DNA of 64,000 bases from Chitinophaga sp. XS-30 (GCF_008086345.1 NZ_CP043006.1:3842032-3906031), one strand, 5' to 3'. Shown: positions 8,846 through 18,064, counted from the first letter of the stretch. Numbers and translations are program-made. The notes: a model not told the origin generated them from the sequence alone.

Positions 8846-9628
8846 GGGGTGATATTGAAAGGGCATGTCAATACCGAATATGGTGTGCGAATGGTTACGA
8901 TTTCCAGAGGGCTGTTTAATAACGCAGATTCTCTGGTTATAGATTTGCCAGTTGAAGGGGACTTTACAATTATTACGTATGTCTATAAGCGGGGTACAGG
9001 TACGGGGCTTTATTATACCTGGCAAAATGGTGAGCAATATTTTGACTGGCCGATCTATACAACGCTCCGCAACCGTATGGATAGCAGTGGGCCGATCATA
9101 GAACACTACAATACGATCATGGATACGTTATCCCATTTCTACCTGTTTGACCCGCTTGATTCTACCAAGCAACTGGCATACCAGGATTGTAGTGAAATAG
9201 ATGCTTATCGCGGGCAGACTACTATTTCGGCTACAGGGGCTCCTGCTATCATCTCGCTGAATATGAAAAGAATGTCCTTCGGCCTTCAGTTCAGCGCATC
9301 TAACTTTACTTCGGGTAAGCTGCATGCTGAGTTTCCGGCCGGTGTCATGTACCCGGAAAGTGTAACGCCAGCGGATATTAATAATCAATACTTCATTTAT
9401 ACAACGGAAGAATTCAAAACGCGGGACTCAATCTATTGGCCGCTTAATGTAAAAATGACCTGGGAAAAGCCGGACGGCAGCATGGTGCCTATAGGCGAGA
9501 AATCCATCACATTCAAAAGGAACGTTCTCACAAAAATACACGTAACGATCCCCAATACAGGCAGATCAATCATTGATCCGGTGATCACGGAAACGGAATG
9601 GTCCGGTACGGAGACGGTGGAGTTTTAG
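8615..9628 (+). CDS. Putative fimbrillin/Mfa2-like surface lipoprotein (copy B)
   Basis: 337 residues from the ATG at 8615, which is homologous to the start chosen for copy A. The same signal peptide, Cys18 lipobox and first ~77 residues are present, and the last ~63 residues (from PLNVKMTWEKPDGSMVPIG) are nearly identical to copy A. The middle has diverged: it is longer, with an insertion around SSGPIIEHYNTIMDT, although anchor motifs such as YKRGTGTGLYYTW and LNMKRMSFGLQFSASNF remain. This pattern suggests antigenic or ligand diversification with homogenised ends. Function is not recognised beyond a surface lipoprotein. Confidence 0.7.
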   Translation: MRSTLLLLTLSFTLAISCNKKDKETPDPVEPPASGETVRTRLRLTGDILATESPLPNGRLVNDVEGYARELRDSTLYGVILKGHVNTEYGVRMVTISRGLFNNADSLVIDLPVEGDFTIITYVYKRGTGTGLYYTWQNGEQYFDWPIYTTLRNRMDSSGPIIEHYNTIMDTLSHFYLFDPLDSTKQLAYQDCSEIDAYRGQTTISATGAPAIISLNMKRMSFGLQFSASNFTSGKLHAEFPAGVMYPESVTPADINNQYFIYTTEEFKTRDSIYWPLNVKMTWEKPDGSMVPIGEKSITFKRNVLTKIHVTIPNTGRSIIDPVITETEWSGTETVEF

Positions 9629-9729
9629 GCAACTACTGCCGGTAATTATCCCAACAACTCAACCCCCAAATCCGCCAATTCACCAGAAATTCGGCGGTAA
9701 TCCCGGCCATATGTAGCAATATTGCAGGT

Positions 9730-10533
9730 ATGAAACCGGGAACCAAAAATACCTGCACGCTCATCACCGGCGCCAGCTCCGGCCTTGGAAGGGAATTTGC
9801 CATCCAGTGTGCCAGACTGGGCCACAATCTGCTGCTCATCGCCCTGCCGGGCGGGAATGCAACCTCCATCGCCCGTCATCTGGCTTCGGCCTTCGGCATC
9901 AGGGCGGAAGTGTTCGAGTTCGATCTGACGGATAATGCGGCGCTGCAATCGCATATCGATCATATCACCGCACATTTTGAAGTAGATTTCCTGATCAATA
10001 ACGCGGGCATGGGCGGCACTTCCGCCATGATGAGCACCACCGTGGAGAAGATCGACCAGATCATTCAGCTGAATGTAAGAAGCACAGCATTGATCACCCG
10101 CCTGCTGATCCCGCATCTGCTGCGGAACCCGCGGAGTTATATCATGAACATTTCCAGCATGGCGGCTTTTACGCCCATTGCCTATAAAACGGTATATCCT
10201 GCCTCCAAAGCATTCATTTCCTCTTTTTCCCTCGGCCTGCGGGAAGAGTTTGCCGGCACCGGGCTGTCCGTCAGTGTAGTGTATCCCGGTCCCATTATGA
10301 CCAATTCCAATGCTACAAGGCGCATCATCAGCCAGGGGTTGAAAGGAAAGATGGGCCTGCTGTCCACCCCAGCGATTGCGGAAATTGCGTTGCGCAGAAC
10401 ATTGCAAGGGCAGCCGGTGATCATTCCGGGGTGGATGAACCGGATCAGCCACTTCTGCATGCATCTGCTGCCAATGGAAATGAAACTGAGGATCGTATCC
10501 CGCGAAGTAAAAAAGGAGATACGGTATGCATAA
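9730..10533 (+). CDS. Short-chain dehydrogenase/reductase (classical SDR)
   Basis: NAD(P)-dependent oxidoreductase of 267 residues. The cofactor motif TGASSGLG lies near residues 14-21, NNAG is present, and the catalytic Ser and Tyr-x-x-x-Lys lie in ISSMAAF and YPASK. The VVYPGPIMTN segment after the active site is typical. A basic C-terminal region (MNRISHFCMHLLPMEMKLR) may be membrane-associated. The substrate cannot be read from sequence. It overlaps the next gene by eight bases and appears to head a four-gene operon ending at 13367. Confidence 0.93.
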   Translation: MKPGTKNTCTLITGASSGLGREFAIQCARLGHNLLLIALPGGNATSIARHLASAFGIRAEVFEFDLTDNAALQSHIDHITAHFEVDFLINNAGMGGTSAMMSTTVEKIDQIIQLNVRSTALITRLLIPHLLRNPRSYIMNISSMAAFTPIAYKTVYPASKAFISSFSLGLREEFAGTGLSVSVVYPGPIMTNSNATRRIISQGLKGKMGLLSTPAIAEIALRRTLQGQPVIIPGWMNRISHFCMHLLPMEMKLRIVSREVKKEIRYA

Positions 10534-11512
10534 GGTACTGGTGACAGGCGGCAACGGCTTTCTAGGCTCCAATCTCACCCGCGAGCTTTACCGTCTGGGT
10601 TACGACGTGCGGGTACTGGTACGTCCGAATGCGGACCTGAAGGGGATAGCGGATATCCCCTGCGAGATCTTCCGCGGGCATATCGACTGCGAAGCGGATG
10701 TGTTTCAGGCCGTGGAGGGGTGTGACCTGGTGATCCATGCTGCCTCTGTAACGGAACAATGGTCGGTGGCCTACGGGGAATATGAAAGGATCAATTTCAC
10801 CGGTACGCAACACATTGTACACGCCTGCCTGGCCTGCAAGGTTACCCGGCTGGTGCATGTGAGTACGGCCAACACTATCGGTCCGGGCACTAAATTAAAC
10901 CCCGGTACGGAACTGAACGGGTTCACGCTGTTCCATGCCAATTCCGGTTACATCAATACCAAATACCTTGCACAGCAATATGTGCTGGAGCAGGTGGAGC
11001 GGAGAGGGCTGCCCGCGGTGGTGGTCAATCCCACATTCATGATCGGTCCCAATGACGTGAAACCCAGCTCAGGCAAGCTGCTGTTGCATGGGCTGAAGAG
11101 AAAAATTGTCTTTTACCCACCCGGCGGAAAAAATTTCGTTTATATTCATGATGTTTGCCAGGGGATCATCAATGCCCTGCATAAAGGGGAGACTGGTAAT
11201 TGTTACCTGCTGGCAGGCCAGAACCTCAGTTATCGCGAATTTTTTGCACTGGTCAACCGGCTGGAGAACCGTTCCGCATGGCTGATCGGGGTCCCGGGTT
11301 TCGTGCTGAGCGCGGCTGGCCTGGCCGGCGCACTCGGAAAACTCCTGACGGGGAAAGGCGGAAAACTGAATCCATCCACTGCCTATATGCTGTGCCTGGA
11401 CAATTACTACTCCGGCAGGAAAGCAGCGGCTGAACTGTCCCTCCAATATACGCCGGTGGAGGAGGCCGTCCGTAAAGCATTGTCATGGTTCAAAGAACAC
11501 AACTATTACTGA
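10526..11512 (+). CDS. NAD-dependent epimerase/dehydratase-family (extended SDR) protein
   Basis: 328-residue extended SDR. The N-terminal Rossmann motif is TGGNGFLGSN, the tyrosine/lysine pair appears in GYINTKYLAQQ, and VVNPTFMIGPNDVKPSSG is typical of the dihydroflavonol-4-reductase-like branch. A strong AAGGAG-type ribosome site (AAAAAGGAGATACGGT) precedes the ATG at 10526, inside the end of the preceding SDR gene, so the two are translationally linked. Likely reduces or epimerises a small molecule or lipid-linked substrate; the specific reaction is not inferable. Confidence 0.9.
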   Translation: MHKVLVTGGNGFLGSNLTRELYRLGYDVRVLVRPNADLKGIADIPCEIFRGHIDCEADVFQAVEGCDLVIHAASVTEQWSVAYGEYERINFTGTQHIVHACLACKVTRLVHVSTANTIGPGTKLNPGTELNGFTLFHANSGYINTKYLAQQYVLEQVERRGLPAVVVNPTFMIGPNDVKPSSGKLLLHGLKRKIVFYPPGGKNFVYIHDVCQGIINALHKGETGNCYLLAGQNLSYREFFALVNRLENRSAWLIGVPGFVLSAAGLAGALGKLLTGKGGKLNPSTAYMLCLDNYYSGRKAAAELSLQYTPVEEAVRKALSWFKEHNYY

Positions 11513-12612
11513 TGAACGAAGAACAGTCTGACAACCCACGCAACGAATTCCTGATAAGGTTGCCCGAGAGCCGCTGGTTCCGCTACCTGTCCAGGATCGT
11601 TATTCTGTATATATTCAGTTTGATCTTCAAATCCTTCGACCTTACGTTCATCAACAGGGTAGGGGAATCTGCATTTCGTTCGCATGTATTCAGCCTTTAT
11701 TATGTGTTGCTGGGCCTGCTGGTATGGGAAGGAGCTGCCTGGCTGACCCGTACGGTGGAGAAAAAGGCTGCAAAAAGCACGATATTCATTCGCCTGCTGT
11801 TCATCTGCTCCTCGCTGGTCGTGTATGGTCTGATGGCATCTTTCCTTTTCGGTTTCGTATATGCGGTAACGGATATCTGGTTGTATAAGGAGTACGATGC
11901 CTGGATAAGTTTCACCTCCCTGAGTTATGATCTGATCTTCGGCACCTTCCTGTTCTATGTGATCGCCGTTTGTTTTAACGGCATTATATTGTATTACAAG
12001 CGATGGAAGGAATACCAGGTGCAGACGGAAAGGCTCATGCGGGAGAACATCCAGGCGAAGTACGATGCCCTGCGCAACCAGATAGAGCCGCATTTTTTCT
12101 TCAATTCGCTCAGTGTGCTCACCAACCTTGTTTATAAAAGCGCGGACCTTTCGGCGGAATATATTACCCAGCTTGCCAAGATCTACCGCTACATTCTGGA
12201 CAAGAAATTCGAGAACCTGGTGAGTATCAGAACAGAGCTGGATTTCCTGGAATCCTACCTGTTCCTGATCAGCATCCGGCATCAGCAAAGTATCGTATTC
12301 TCGGAGGAGATCAGCCCGCAGGTGAAGGAGAAGGGGATGATCCCGCCCGCCACCCTGCAAATGCTGGTGGAGAACGCCATCAAGCATAACCGTTTTTCTT
12401 CCAACGATCCTTTACACATCACCCTGAAAAGCGAAGGCGATTTTCTGCTCATCAGCAATCCGCTGAGAAGGAAAACCGTCAGGGAAGTATCTCCGGGCAT
12501 AGGGTTGGACAATATCCGCAAACGTTATGAGCTGGCCAGCAGCCGCTCCATAGCGGTCGAAGAATCGCCGGATCATTTTATTGTAAAGATCCCAATCATT
12601 CCTGCATCATGA
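11512..12612 (+). CDS. LytS/YpdA-type sensor histidine kinase
   Basis: Membrane kinase for the LytTR regulator immediately downstream. 366 residues from the ATG at 11512, which overlaps the previous stop as TGATG; an earlier ATG at 11485 is possible but less economical. About four transmembrane helices occupy roughly residues 25-165. The cytoplasmic part starts with the His_kinase box (NQIEPHFFFNSLSVLTNL, phospho-acceptor His), then the N-box (LVENAIKHN) and G-box (GIGLDNIRKRYEL) of a HATPase domain. No extracellular sensor domain is present, so it probably senses through its membrane segments. The stop overlaps the regulator's start (ATGA). Confidence 0.95.
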   Translation: MNEEQSDNPRNEFLIRLPESRWFRYLSRIVILYIFSLIFKSFDLTFINRVGESAFRSHVFSLYYVLLGLLVWEGAAWLTRTVEKKAAKSTIFIRLLFICSSLVVYGLMASFLFGFVYAVTDIWLYKEYDAWISFTSLSYDLIFGTFLFYVIAVCFNGIILYYKRWKEYQVQTERLMRENIQAKYDALRNQIEPHFFFNSLSVLTNLVYKSADLSAEYITQLAKIYRYILDKKFENLVSIRTELDFLESYLFLISIRHQQSIVFSEEISPQVKEKGMIPPATLQMLVENAIKHNRFSSNDPLHITLKSEGDFLLISNPLRRKTVREVSPGIGLDNIRKRYELASSRSIAVEESPDHFIVKIPIIPAS

Positions 12613-13367
12613 GAATAGCAATATTTGAAGACGAGGTACACAACAGCGAAAGGCTGATCCGTTTACTGAAGCAATGTGATGTAGCGGTTGACGTGACCGC
12701 TGTTATCAGTTCCGTGGCCGAAGGTGTAAAATGGCTGGAGGAACGGCATCCGGTGGACCTGATCCTCATGGATATCCAGCTGTCGGATGGCAATTGTTTC
12801 GAGTTGTTCGACCAGGCGGAGGTCAAAATACCGGTGATCTTTACCACCGCCTATGACAACTTTGCCCTGCAGGCATTCAAGGTCAACAGCATCGACTATC
12901 TGCTGAAGCCCATAGAGCTGAAAGAGCTGCGCCGGGCGCTCAGCAAATACGAAACGTTCCGGCCGTCCACCGCGCCGGGCATCGATATTGCAAAGATCGC
13001 GGATGAATTCCTGCGCCGGAACAGCACCCGTTTTATCGGCAAGATCAACAACCAGCTGGTATATGTTAAAGCGCAGGATATTGCCTACCTGCAGTTCGTA
13101 AAAGGTATCACCTATGCCACTACTACTGCCGGTCAGCGTATCCCCCTGGATTACTCGCTGGACCAGATAGAGCGGTTGCTGGACAAAAACCTGTTCTTCC
13201 GCATCAACCGCCAGTTCATCATCCAGCTGGATACTATCCGCAAGATCACTACTTATTACAACAGCCGCCTCATCCTGCAGCTTCAGCCCGCTGTAGAGAT
13301 GGACGTGATCATCAGCCGGGAAAGGGTGGCGGACTTCAAAAGCTGGCTGGAAGGGAAGGGGCTTTGA
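12609..13367 (+). CDS. LytTR-family response regulator
   Basis: 252 residues. The receiver domain (about 1-120) has the acidic pocket EDE at 7-9, the phospho-acceptor Asp in LMDIQLSDG, and Lys in DYLLKPIEL. The C-terminal LytTR DNA-binding domain (about 140-250) contains YVKAQDIAYLQFVKG and LFFRINRQFIIQLDTI, the standard core. LytTR proteins bind paired direct repeats. A 20-bp-spaced direct repeat lies right after this gene and upstream of the composite dehydrogenase gene, making that gene a candidate target (inference). Last gene of the 9730-13367 operon. Confidence 0.96.
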   Translation: MRIAIFEDEVHNSERLIRLLKQCDVAVDVTAVISSVAEGVKWLEERHPVDLILMDIQLSDGNCFELFDQAEVKIPVIFTTAYDNFALQAFKVNSIDYLLKPIELKELRRALSKYETFRPSTAPGIDIAKIADEFLRRNSTRFIGKINNQLVYVKAQDIAYLQFVKGITYATTTAGQRIPLDYSLDQIERLLDKNLFFRINRQFIIQLDTIRKITTYYNSRLILQLQPAVEMDVIISRERVADFKSWLEGKGL

Positions 13368-13402
13368 TGATGGTATATTCACTAAGATGATGGAATATTC
13401 AC
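13366..13402. repeat. Two 17-bp direct repeats at 20-bp spacing; candidate LytTR-binding site
   Basis: GATGATGGTATATTCAC (13366-13382) is followed by GATGATGGAATATTCAC (13386-13402) with one mismatch. Paired direct repeats about two helical turns apart suit LytTR regulators. The element ends about 55 bp before a good -7 box for the next gene. Confidence 0.4.
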
Positions 13403-13455
13403 GGGTAGTAAAAAAAAATGATGAAATAGGCTATAAAAACCCCCGGTTATTCTAT

Positions 13456-13463
13456 TATTTTTG
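13456..13463 (+). promoter_or_regulatory. Candidate Bacteroidota -7 box
   Basis: TATTTTTG matches the TAnnTTTG consensus and ends 31 bases before the ATG at 13495. No convincing -33 TTTG is seen at the usual distance. Confidence 0.45.
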
Positions 13464-13494
13464 ATGCCTTCAATCAAAAATACCAGTGGACCTT

Positions 13495-16400
13495 ATGCTC
13501 AAGCGCTTCAAGTTTCTCACCGTACTGGCCGTATTGTCAGTTTTCATTTTGCAGGCCTGCTCAGACAGCACACCCCGCATCCTTGTTTTTACCAAAACCA
13601 AAGGCTGGCATCACAGCTCTATCCGGGCCGGCGCAGCAGCCCTCTCCGAACTGGGGAAAGCCAACGGCTTCCGGGTAGATACCACAGATGATGCATCTGT
13701 ATTTACCGAAAGCAAACTCAAAAGATACCGGGCCGTAGTATTCCTGAACACCACCGGCAATGTGCTTAACGGCGACCAGCAGGTGGCCTTTGAACGGTAC
13801 ATCCAGGCCGGCGGCGGTTTTGTGGGCATTCACGCCGCAGCGGACACGGAGTATGGCTGGCCCTGGTACAATAAACTGGTCGGCGCCTATTTCAAAAGCC
13901 ATCCGCAGGACCCGAATGTGCGCAAGGCCACCATCATGGTAAAAGACACTTCATTTATCGCCATGAAAGGCCTGCCGGAGCGCTGGGAACGTACCGATGA
14001 ATGGTATAATTACCGCAGTATTCACGGCGGCATCAAGGTACTGGCTACGCTGGATGAAAATACCTATGATGGCGGGGATAACGGTGATAACCACCCGATT
14101 GCCTGGTATCACGAATACGATGGCGGAAGGGCTTTTTATACCGGCGGTGGCCACACCGATGAGAGTTATGCCGAACCGCTTTTCCTGCAGCATATTCTCG
14201 GCGGCATCCAATATGCCATGGGAGACGGCCAGCCGCTGGACTACACAAAGGCATACGCGGTGAAAACACCGGAGGATAACCGTTTTACCAAAACGATCCT
14301 CTCCAACGACCTGAACGAACCGATGGAACTGGCCGTGGCGCCGGACGGGAGCGTGTATTTTATTGAGCGCAGCGGCAAATTCTTCCGGTACGATCCGGCA
14401 AGCGGCGAGACTAAAGTCGTATATACGTTCCCGGTAATGCCGGATACGAAAGAAGGGTTCGGTAACGGCCTGCTGGGTCTCACTATCGATCCGCAGTTCG
14501 AAAAGAACAACTACGTCTATGTCTTTTATACACCGGCGAAACAGCCGGCGGAGCAGTACGTGTCCCGCTTCAGACTGGCGGGGAAAGACTCTCTTGACCT
14601 CAGCTCCGAAAAGGTGCTGATCAAAATCCCCATCGAGCTGGAAGTCAGCGCCCACACCGGCGGTTCGCTGGAATGGGATGCGAACGGCAACCTGTTCATT
14701 TCTACCGGGGATAATACAGTGCCCTTTGCCTCCAACGGTTATGCGCCCATCGATACGATTCCCGGCCGCATTACTTTCGATGGGCAAAGGTCCGCCGGCA
14801 ACACGAACGACCTTCGCGGCAAAGTGCTGCGCATTCACCCGGAGGCAGACGGCAGCTATACCATTCCGGCCGGCAACCTCTTCCCGGAAGGTACCACCGG
14901 CACCCGCCCGGAGATCTATGCCATGGGCTGCCGCAATCCTTATCGCATTTCGGTGGACCAGGCTACGGGTATCCTGTACTGGGGGGAGATTGGTCCGGAT
15001 GCCGGAGAGGATGGAGACCAGGGGCCGCGTGGGTATGACGAGATCAACCAGGCGCGCAAACCCGGCAATTATGGCTGGCCTTACCTCGTTGGGGACAACA
15101 AGGCGTACCATGCATATGATTTTGCCACCAAAAAGCTGGGACCGCTTTTCGATCCGGCCGCATTGAAAAACCCTTCGCCCTATAATACCGGCCTGAAGGA
15201 TCTGCCCCCGGCGCAAAAAGCGATGATCTGGTACCCTTACGACCTGTCCGCCGAGTTTCCCGAAATAGGCGCGGGCGGCCGCTCTGCCATGGCCGGGCCT
15301 GTTTATCATTTCAACAAGTCCCTGCAATCTGACACCAAATTGCCGGAATACTACGACAATGCCCTGTTCATCTACGACTGGATGCGCAACTGGGTGTTTG
15401 CCGTGCGGCTGGATGAACAGTACAACTACCGCCGGATGGAGCCCTTCATGTCTTCCAACGGTGATTTCCGCCGGCCGATAGACATGGCCATCGGTCCGGA
15501 TGGCGATATGTATATGCTGGAATACGGCTCCGTTTACGGTATTGATAATGTGGATGCCCGCCTGGTGAAGATCACCTATAACGGCGGCAACCGCGTGCCG
15601 GTAGCAAAGATCACCAGCAGCGATACCGTTGGCACCGCTCCGCTGAAGGTCAGCCTGAGCAGCAGCGCCAGTTATGATTTTGATGAAGACGATCAATTGA
15701 CATACGAATGGTATTTTGAGGGTGATAAAGTTTCATCCCGCGAAGCCAGTCCTGTTCATACTTTCTCCGCCAACGGTCTGCATAAGGTGGTGCTGAAAGT
15801 AACCGATCCTGCAGGAGCTTCCGATATGGATACCATCACCATCAATGTTGGCAATACGCTTCCGCAGGTGAAGATCAGCACGCCGGGCAACAGCACTTTC
15901 TTCTCCGACCGGTCTCCGCTGCAGTACAGCGTTGCGGTGACAGACAAGGAAGACGGGGAGATCAGCAAAGACCGCCTGATGGTTGCCTTGCAATACGTGC
16001 CGGAAGTAAAAGGCCAGTCGCAGTTGGGGCATCAGCAGGTCACCGTAGTGCCGCAAAGCGCAGGCAAACTGATGATGGAAGCCAGCGATTGCAAGGCTTG
16101 TCATCAGCTGGACAAACCCTCCGTAGGCCCTGCTTTCGTGGAAGTGGCCAAACGGTATAAAGGTGATAAGAATGCCGTGGCTTACCTGGCGGACAAGATC
16201 ATCAAAGGTGGCGGCGGCGTATGGGGAGAGCATTCCATGGCCGCCCATCCGCAAATGCCGAAGGAAGATGCCGCGGAAATAGCCAGATATATCCTCTCCA
16301 CCGGTGAACAGCAGGCCTCTGCAAGCCTGCCGCAGGAGGGAAGCCTTACGCTGAAAGATCATCTGTCCAAAGGCGCCAACGGCCGCTATGTGCTTTCCGC

Positions 16401-16833
16401 AACATACACCGATGGCGGCGGCAGCACTGTTCCGCTCAGCGCTGGCGATGTGCTGGTATTACGTGCTCAGCGCGTACAGGCAGAAGATGCGGATTCCATC
16501 CGTAACATCGGGCGCGCATCGCAACACCTCGGCTCCATTCACAACAAATCATTCTTCATGTTCCGGCAGATAGACCTGAAAGGCATCAGCAGCATTACCT
16601 ACCGGTATTCTTCCCTGAACCGGGATGCGGTGCTGGAAGTGCATGCGGACCGTAAAGACGGCCCGGTGATCAGTACCCTGGAATACAAGGCTACAGGGGA
16701 CTGGAACAGCTGGAAGGAAGTGACTGTCCCGGTGAAAGACCCCGGTGGCAAGCACGATCTTTACTTTGTGTTCCGGAAAGACCAGCAGCCTGATCAGCAT
16801 ATTTTTACGCTGGACTGGCTGGAGTTCAAATAA
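13495..16833 (+). CDS. Composite ThuA / sugar-dehydrogenase-like / PKD / cytochrome c / CBM-like lipoprotein
   Basis: 1112 residues from the ATG at 13495, preferred over a GTG three codons earlier. The signal peptide ends in a lipobox (FILQAC). Domain order: ThuA-like (about 25-245, with GWHHSSIRAG and GGGFVGIHAAADT); glucose/sorbosone-dehydrogenase-type beta-propeller (about 270-700, with GLLGLTIDPQFEKNNYVYVF and AHTGGSLEWDANGNLFISTG); a PKD domain (about 700-790); class I cytochrome c with CKACH at 866-870 and a probable Met ligand near 921; and a C-terminal CBM6-like beta-sandwich. This architecture recurs in Bacteroidota and Planctomycetota carbohydrate loci. A likely role is cell-surface sugar oxidation with electrons passed to the fused heme domain; the substrate is unknown. 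A strong terminator follows. Confidence 0.92.
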   Translation: MLKRFKFLTVLAVLSVFILQACSDSTPRILVFTKTKGWHHSSIRAGAAALSELGKANGFRVDTTDDASVFTESKLKRYRAVVFLNTTGNVLNGDQQVAFERYIQAGGGFVGIHAAADTEYGWPWYNKLVGAYFKSHPQDPNVRKATIMVKDTSFIAMKGLPERWERTDEWYNYRSIHGGIKVLATLDENTYDGGDNGDNHPIAWYHEYDGGRAFYTGGGHTDESYAEPLFLQHILGGIQYAMGDGQPLDYTKAYAVKTPEDNRFTKTILSNDLNEPMELAVAPDGSVYFIERSGKFFRYDPASGETKVVYTFPVMPDTKEGFGNGLLGLTIDPQFEKNNYVYVFYTPAKQPAEQYVSRFRLAGKDSLDLSSEKVLIKIPIELEVSAHTGGSLEWDANGNLFISTGDNTVPFASNGYAPIDTIPGRITFDGQRSAGNTNDLRGKVLRIHPEADGSYTIPAGNLFPEGTTGTRPEIYAMGCRNPYRISVDQATGILYWGEIGPDAGEDGDQGPRGYDEINQARKPGNYGWPYLVGDNKAYHAYDFATKKLGPLFDPAALKNPSPYNTGLKDLPPAQKAMIWYPYDLSAEFPEIGAGGRSAMAGPVYHFNKSLQSDTKLPEYYDNALFIYDWMRNWVFAVRLDEQYNYRRMEPFMSSNGDFRRPIDMAIGPDGDMYMLEYGSVYGIDNVDARLVKITYNGGNRVPVAKITSSDTVGTAPLKVSLSSSASYDFDEDDQLTYEWYFEGDKVSSREASPVHTFSANGLHKVVLKVTDPAGASDMDTITINVGNTLPQVKISTPGNSTFFSDRSPLQYSVAVTDKEDGEISKDRLMVALQYVPEVKGQSQLGHQQVTVVPQSAGKLMMEASDCKACHQLDKPSVGPAFVEVAKRYKGDKNAVAYLADKIIKGGGGVWGEHSMAAHPQMPKEDAAEIARYILSTGEQQASASLPQEGSLTLKDHLSKGANGRYVLSATYTDGGGSTVPLSAGDVLVLRAQRVQAEDADSIRNIGRASQHLGSIHNKSFFMFRQIDLKGISSITYRYSSLNRDAVLEVHADRKDGPVISTLEYKATGDWNSWKEVTVPVKDPGGKHDLYFVFRKDQQPDQHIFTLDWLEFK

Positions 16834-16857
16834 ATAACGCAGATCATCCCGATAGGC

Positions 16858-16893
16858 AAAGAGCCTGTATCGCCTTGTTGATACAGGCTCTTT
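16858..16893. terminator. Strong intrinsic terminator
   Basis: A perfect 14-base stem, AAAGAGCCTGTATC (16858-16871) with GATACAGGCTCTTT (16880-16893), has an eight-base loop. It ends the composite dehydrogenase gene and also lies beyond the convergent gene ending at 16980, so it may act both ways. Confidence 0.85.
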
Positions 16894-16979
16894 GTGTGAG
16901 GGTGCAATCCGTCTCCGGTCTGGCTATGTTCAGGCAGTGCATTCCTCTTTATCCGGCCGGAACGTTTGCGCGCCGGGCC

Positions 16980-17939
16980 CTAAAAATTCGTATCCACGAT
17001 CAGCTGTGCCTTCCCGGCATCCGCAAAATCCATGGGAATAATGCCGTAGTGGCCGGAAGTATTGCTGGTAAAGTAAGTGGTAATACGCGGGTTGATGTTA
17101 TTGGACACCGTTGTAATGCTCGGAATACCGAAGATCAGCGAACGGTAACCGCTGGTGAAATTGATATACAATGTGTTGCTGGAGCTGCCGTTGGCTTCGG
17201 TGAAAAGGTCGGTGATGCGGTTCCACTTCGCGTTATTGTCCGGCACAACATACTGGTCCTGCACGCGGAGGTTGGCATCCGGAGTGTTGATGCTGAACGT
17301 GGTATTGTCCGCCCAGCTGGTGGCAGCAATACCTTTGGGAGTGGAAGAAGCACCGAACCTTCTGAGGAGCACGATCTTGCCCCGTGCATCGCCGAGGGTT
17401 GGCACGGAAGCGGCGAGGCGCCATCTGCCCGGGTTCTGCTGCACATAACTGTCGAACGTCTGTTCAAAAGTTCTGCTGACATTTTCCGGATTGTGCTCTT
17501 CCTTTACGCACATCACGATGGTTTCGCCCGGGTGGGCGTTGAGGAAAGCAGTGCAGGCATTCAGCACATCCTGGAAGTTGAGGTTCTGGTAAATGGCGCC
17601 GTGATGGATGGTAAAGGCATTGTCGATGTGGCGGCAGCGGACATCCAGGAAGCGGATGCCGGCATCCAGTTGCTGGGCGATGGTAAGGTTCTGGCATTTG
17701 GCAGTGCCGGATATCGGCTCAAAACGCGCGCCTGCATCGTGGGTACCCGGAATAGAAAGCTGCGCGAGGCTAACGTTGTCCGGCAGGTCCGTCATCCAGC
17801 TGTTCAGCGCGGCGCTGGCCATCATTTCCGGGGCGGATTGTTTTTCATCGATTAAAACCGGTGCATTTTCCTGCACATTCTTGCGGCATGCAGCCAATAA
17901 TGCGATGGCCGCAAAACAAAGAAGGGTTGTTCTTTTCAT
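16980..17939 (-). CDS. Phosphatidylinositol-specific phospholipase C-like lipoprotein (PI-PLC X domain)
   Basis: 319 residues. The signal peptide ends in a lipobox at Cys18 (ALLAAC), so it should be membrane-anchored. Catalytic features of bacterial PI-PLC are visible: SIPGTHDAG with His67 as general base, then GIRFLDVRCR and FTIHHGAIYQ, where His113 fits the second catalytic histidine. The calcium-independent bacterial enzymes are of this size. They cleave phosphatidylinositol or GPI-type anchors, though the true substrate may be another phospholipid. It converges with the composite gene and is divergent from the YhcH-family gene across 125 bp. Confidence 0.88.
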   Translation of the reverse strand: MKRTTLLCFAAIALLAACRKNVQENAPVLIDEKQSAPEMMASAALNSWMTDLPDNVSLAQLSIPGTHDAGARFEPISGTAKCQNLTIAQQLDAGIRFLDVRCRHIDNAFTIHHGAIYQNLNFQDVLNACTAFLNAHPGETIVMCVKEEHNPENVSRTFEQTFDSYVQQNPGRWRLAASVPTLGDARGKIVLLRRFGASSTPKGIAATSWADNTTFSINTPDANLRVQDQYVVPDNNAKWNRITDLFTEANGSSSNTLYINFTSGYRSLIFGIPSITTVSNNINPRITTYFTSNTSGHYGIIPMDFADAGKAQLIVDTNF

Positions 17940-18064
17940 AGTGTTTTATTTGTTTAGAGATGTGGAAAACGGGTTCGGATATACGGGTTAAATTGTGTTC
18001 ATGAAAATAAGACAGAATTTCGTGCTAATTCGATTTTCTCATTATCTTGTTGTTAAATTCATGT

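Noticed and set aside
13951..15696. Reverse-strand 581-codon ORF over the composite dehydrogenase
   Set aside because: Lies entirely against clear propeller and ThuA coding sequence.
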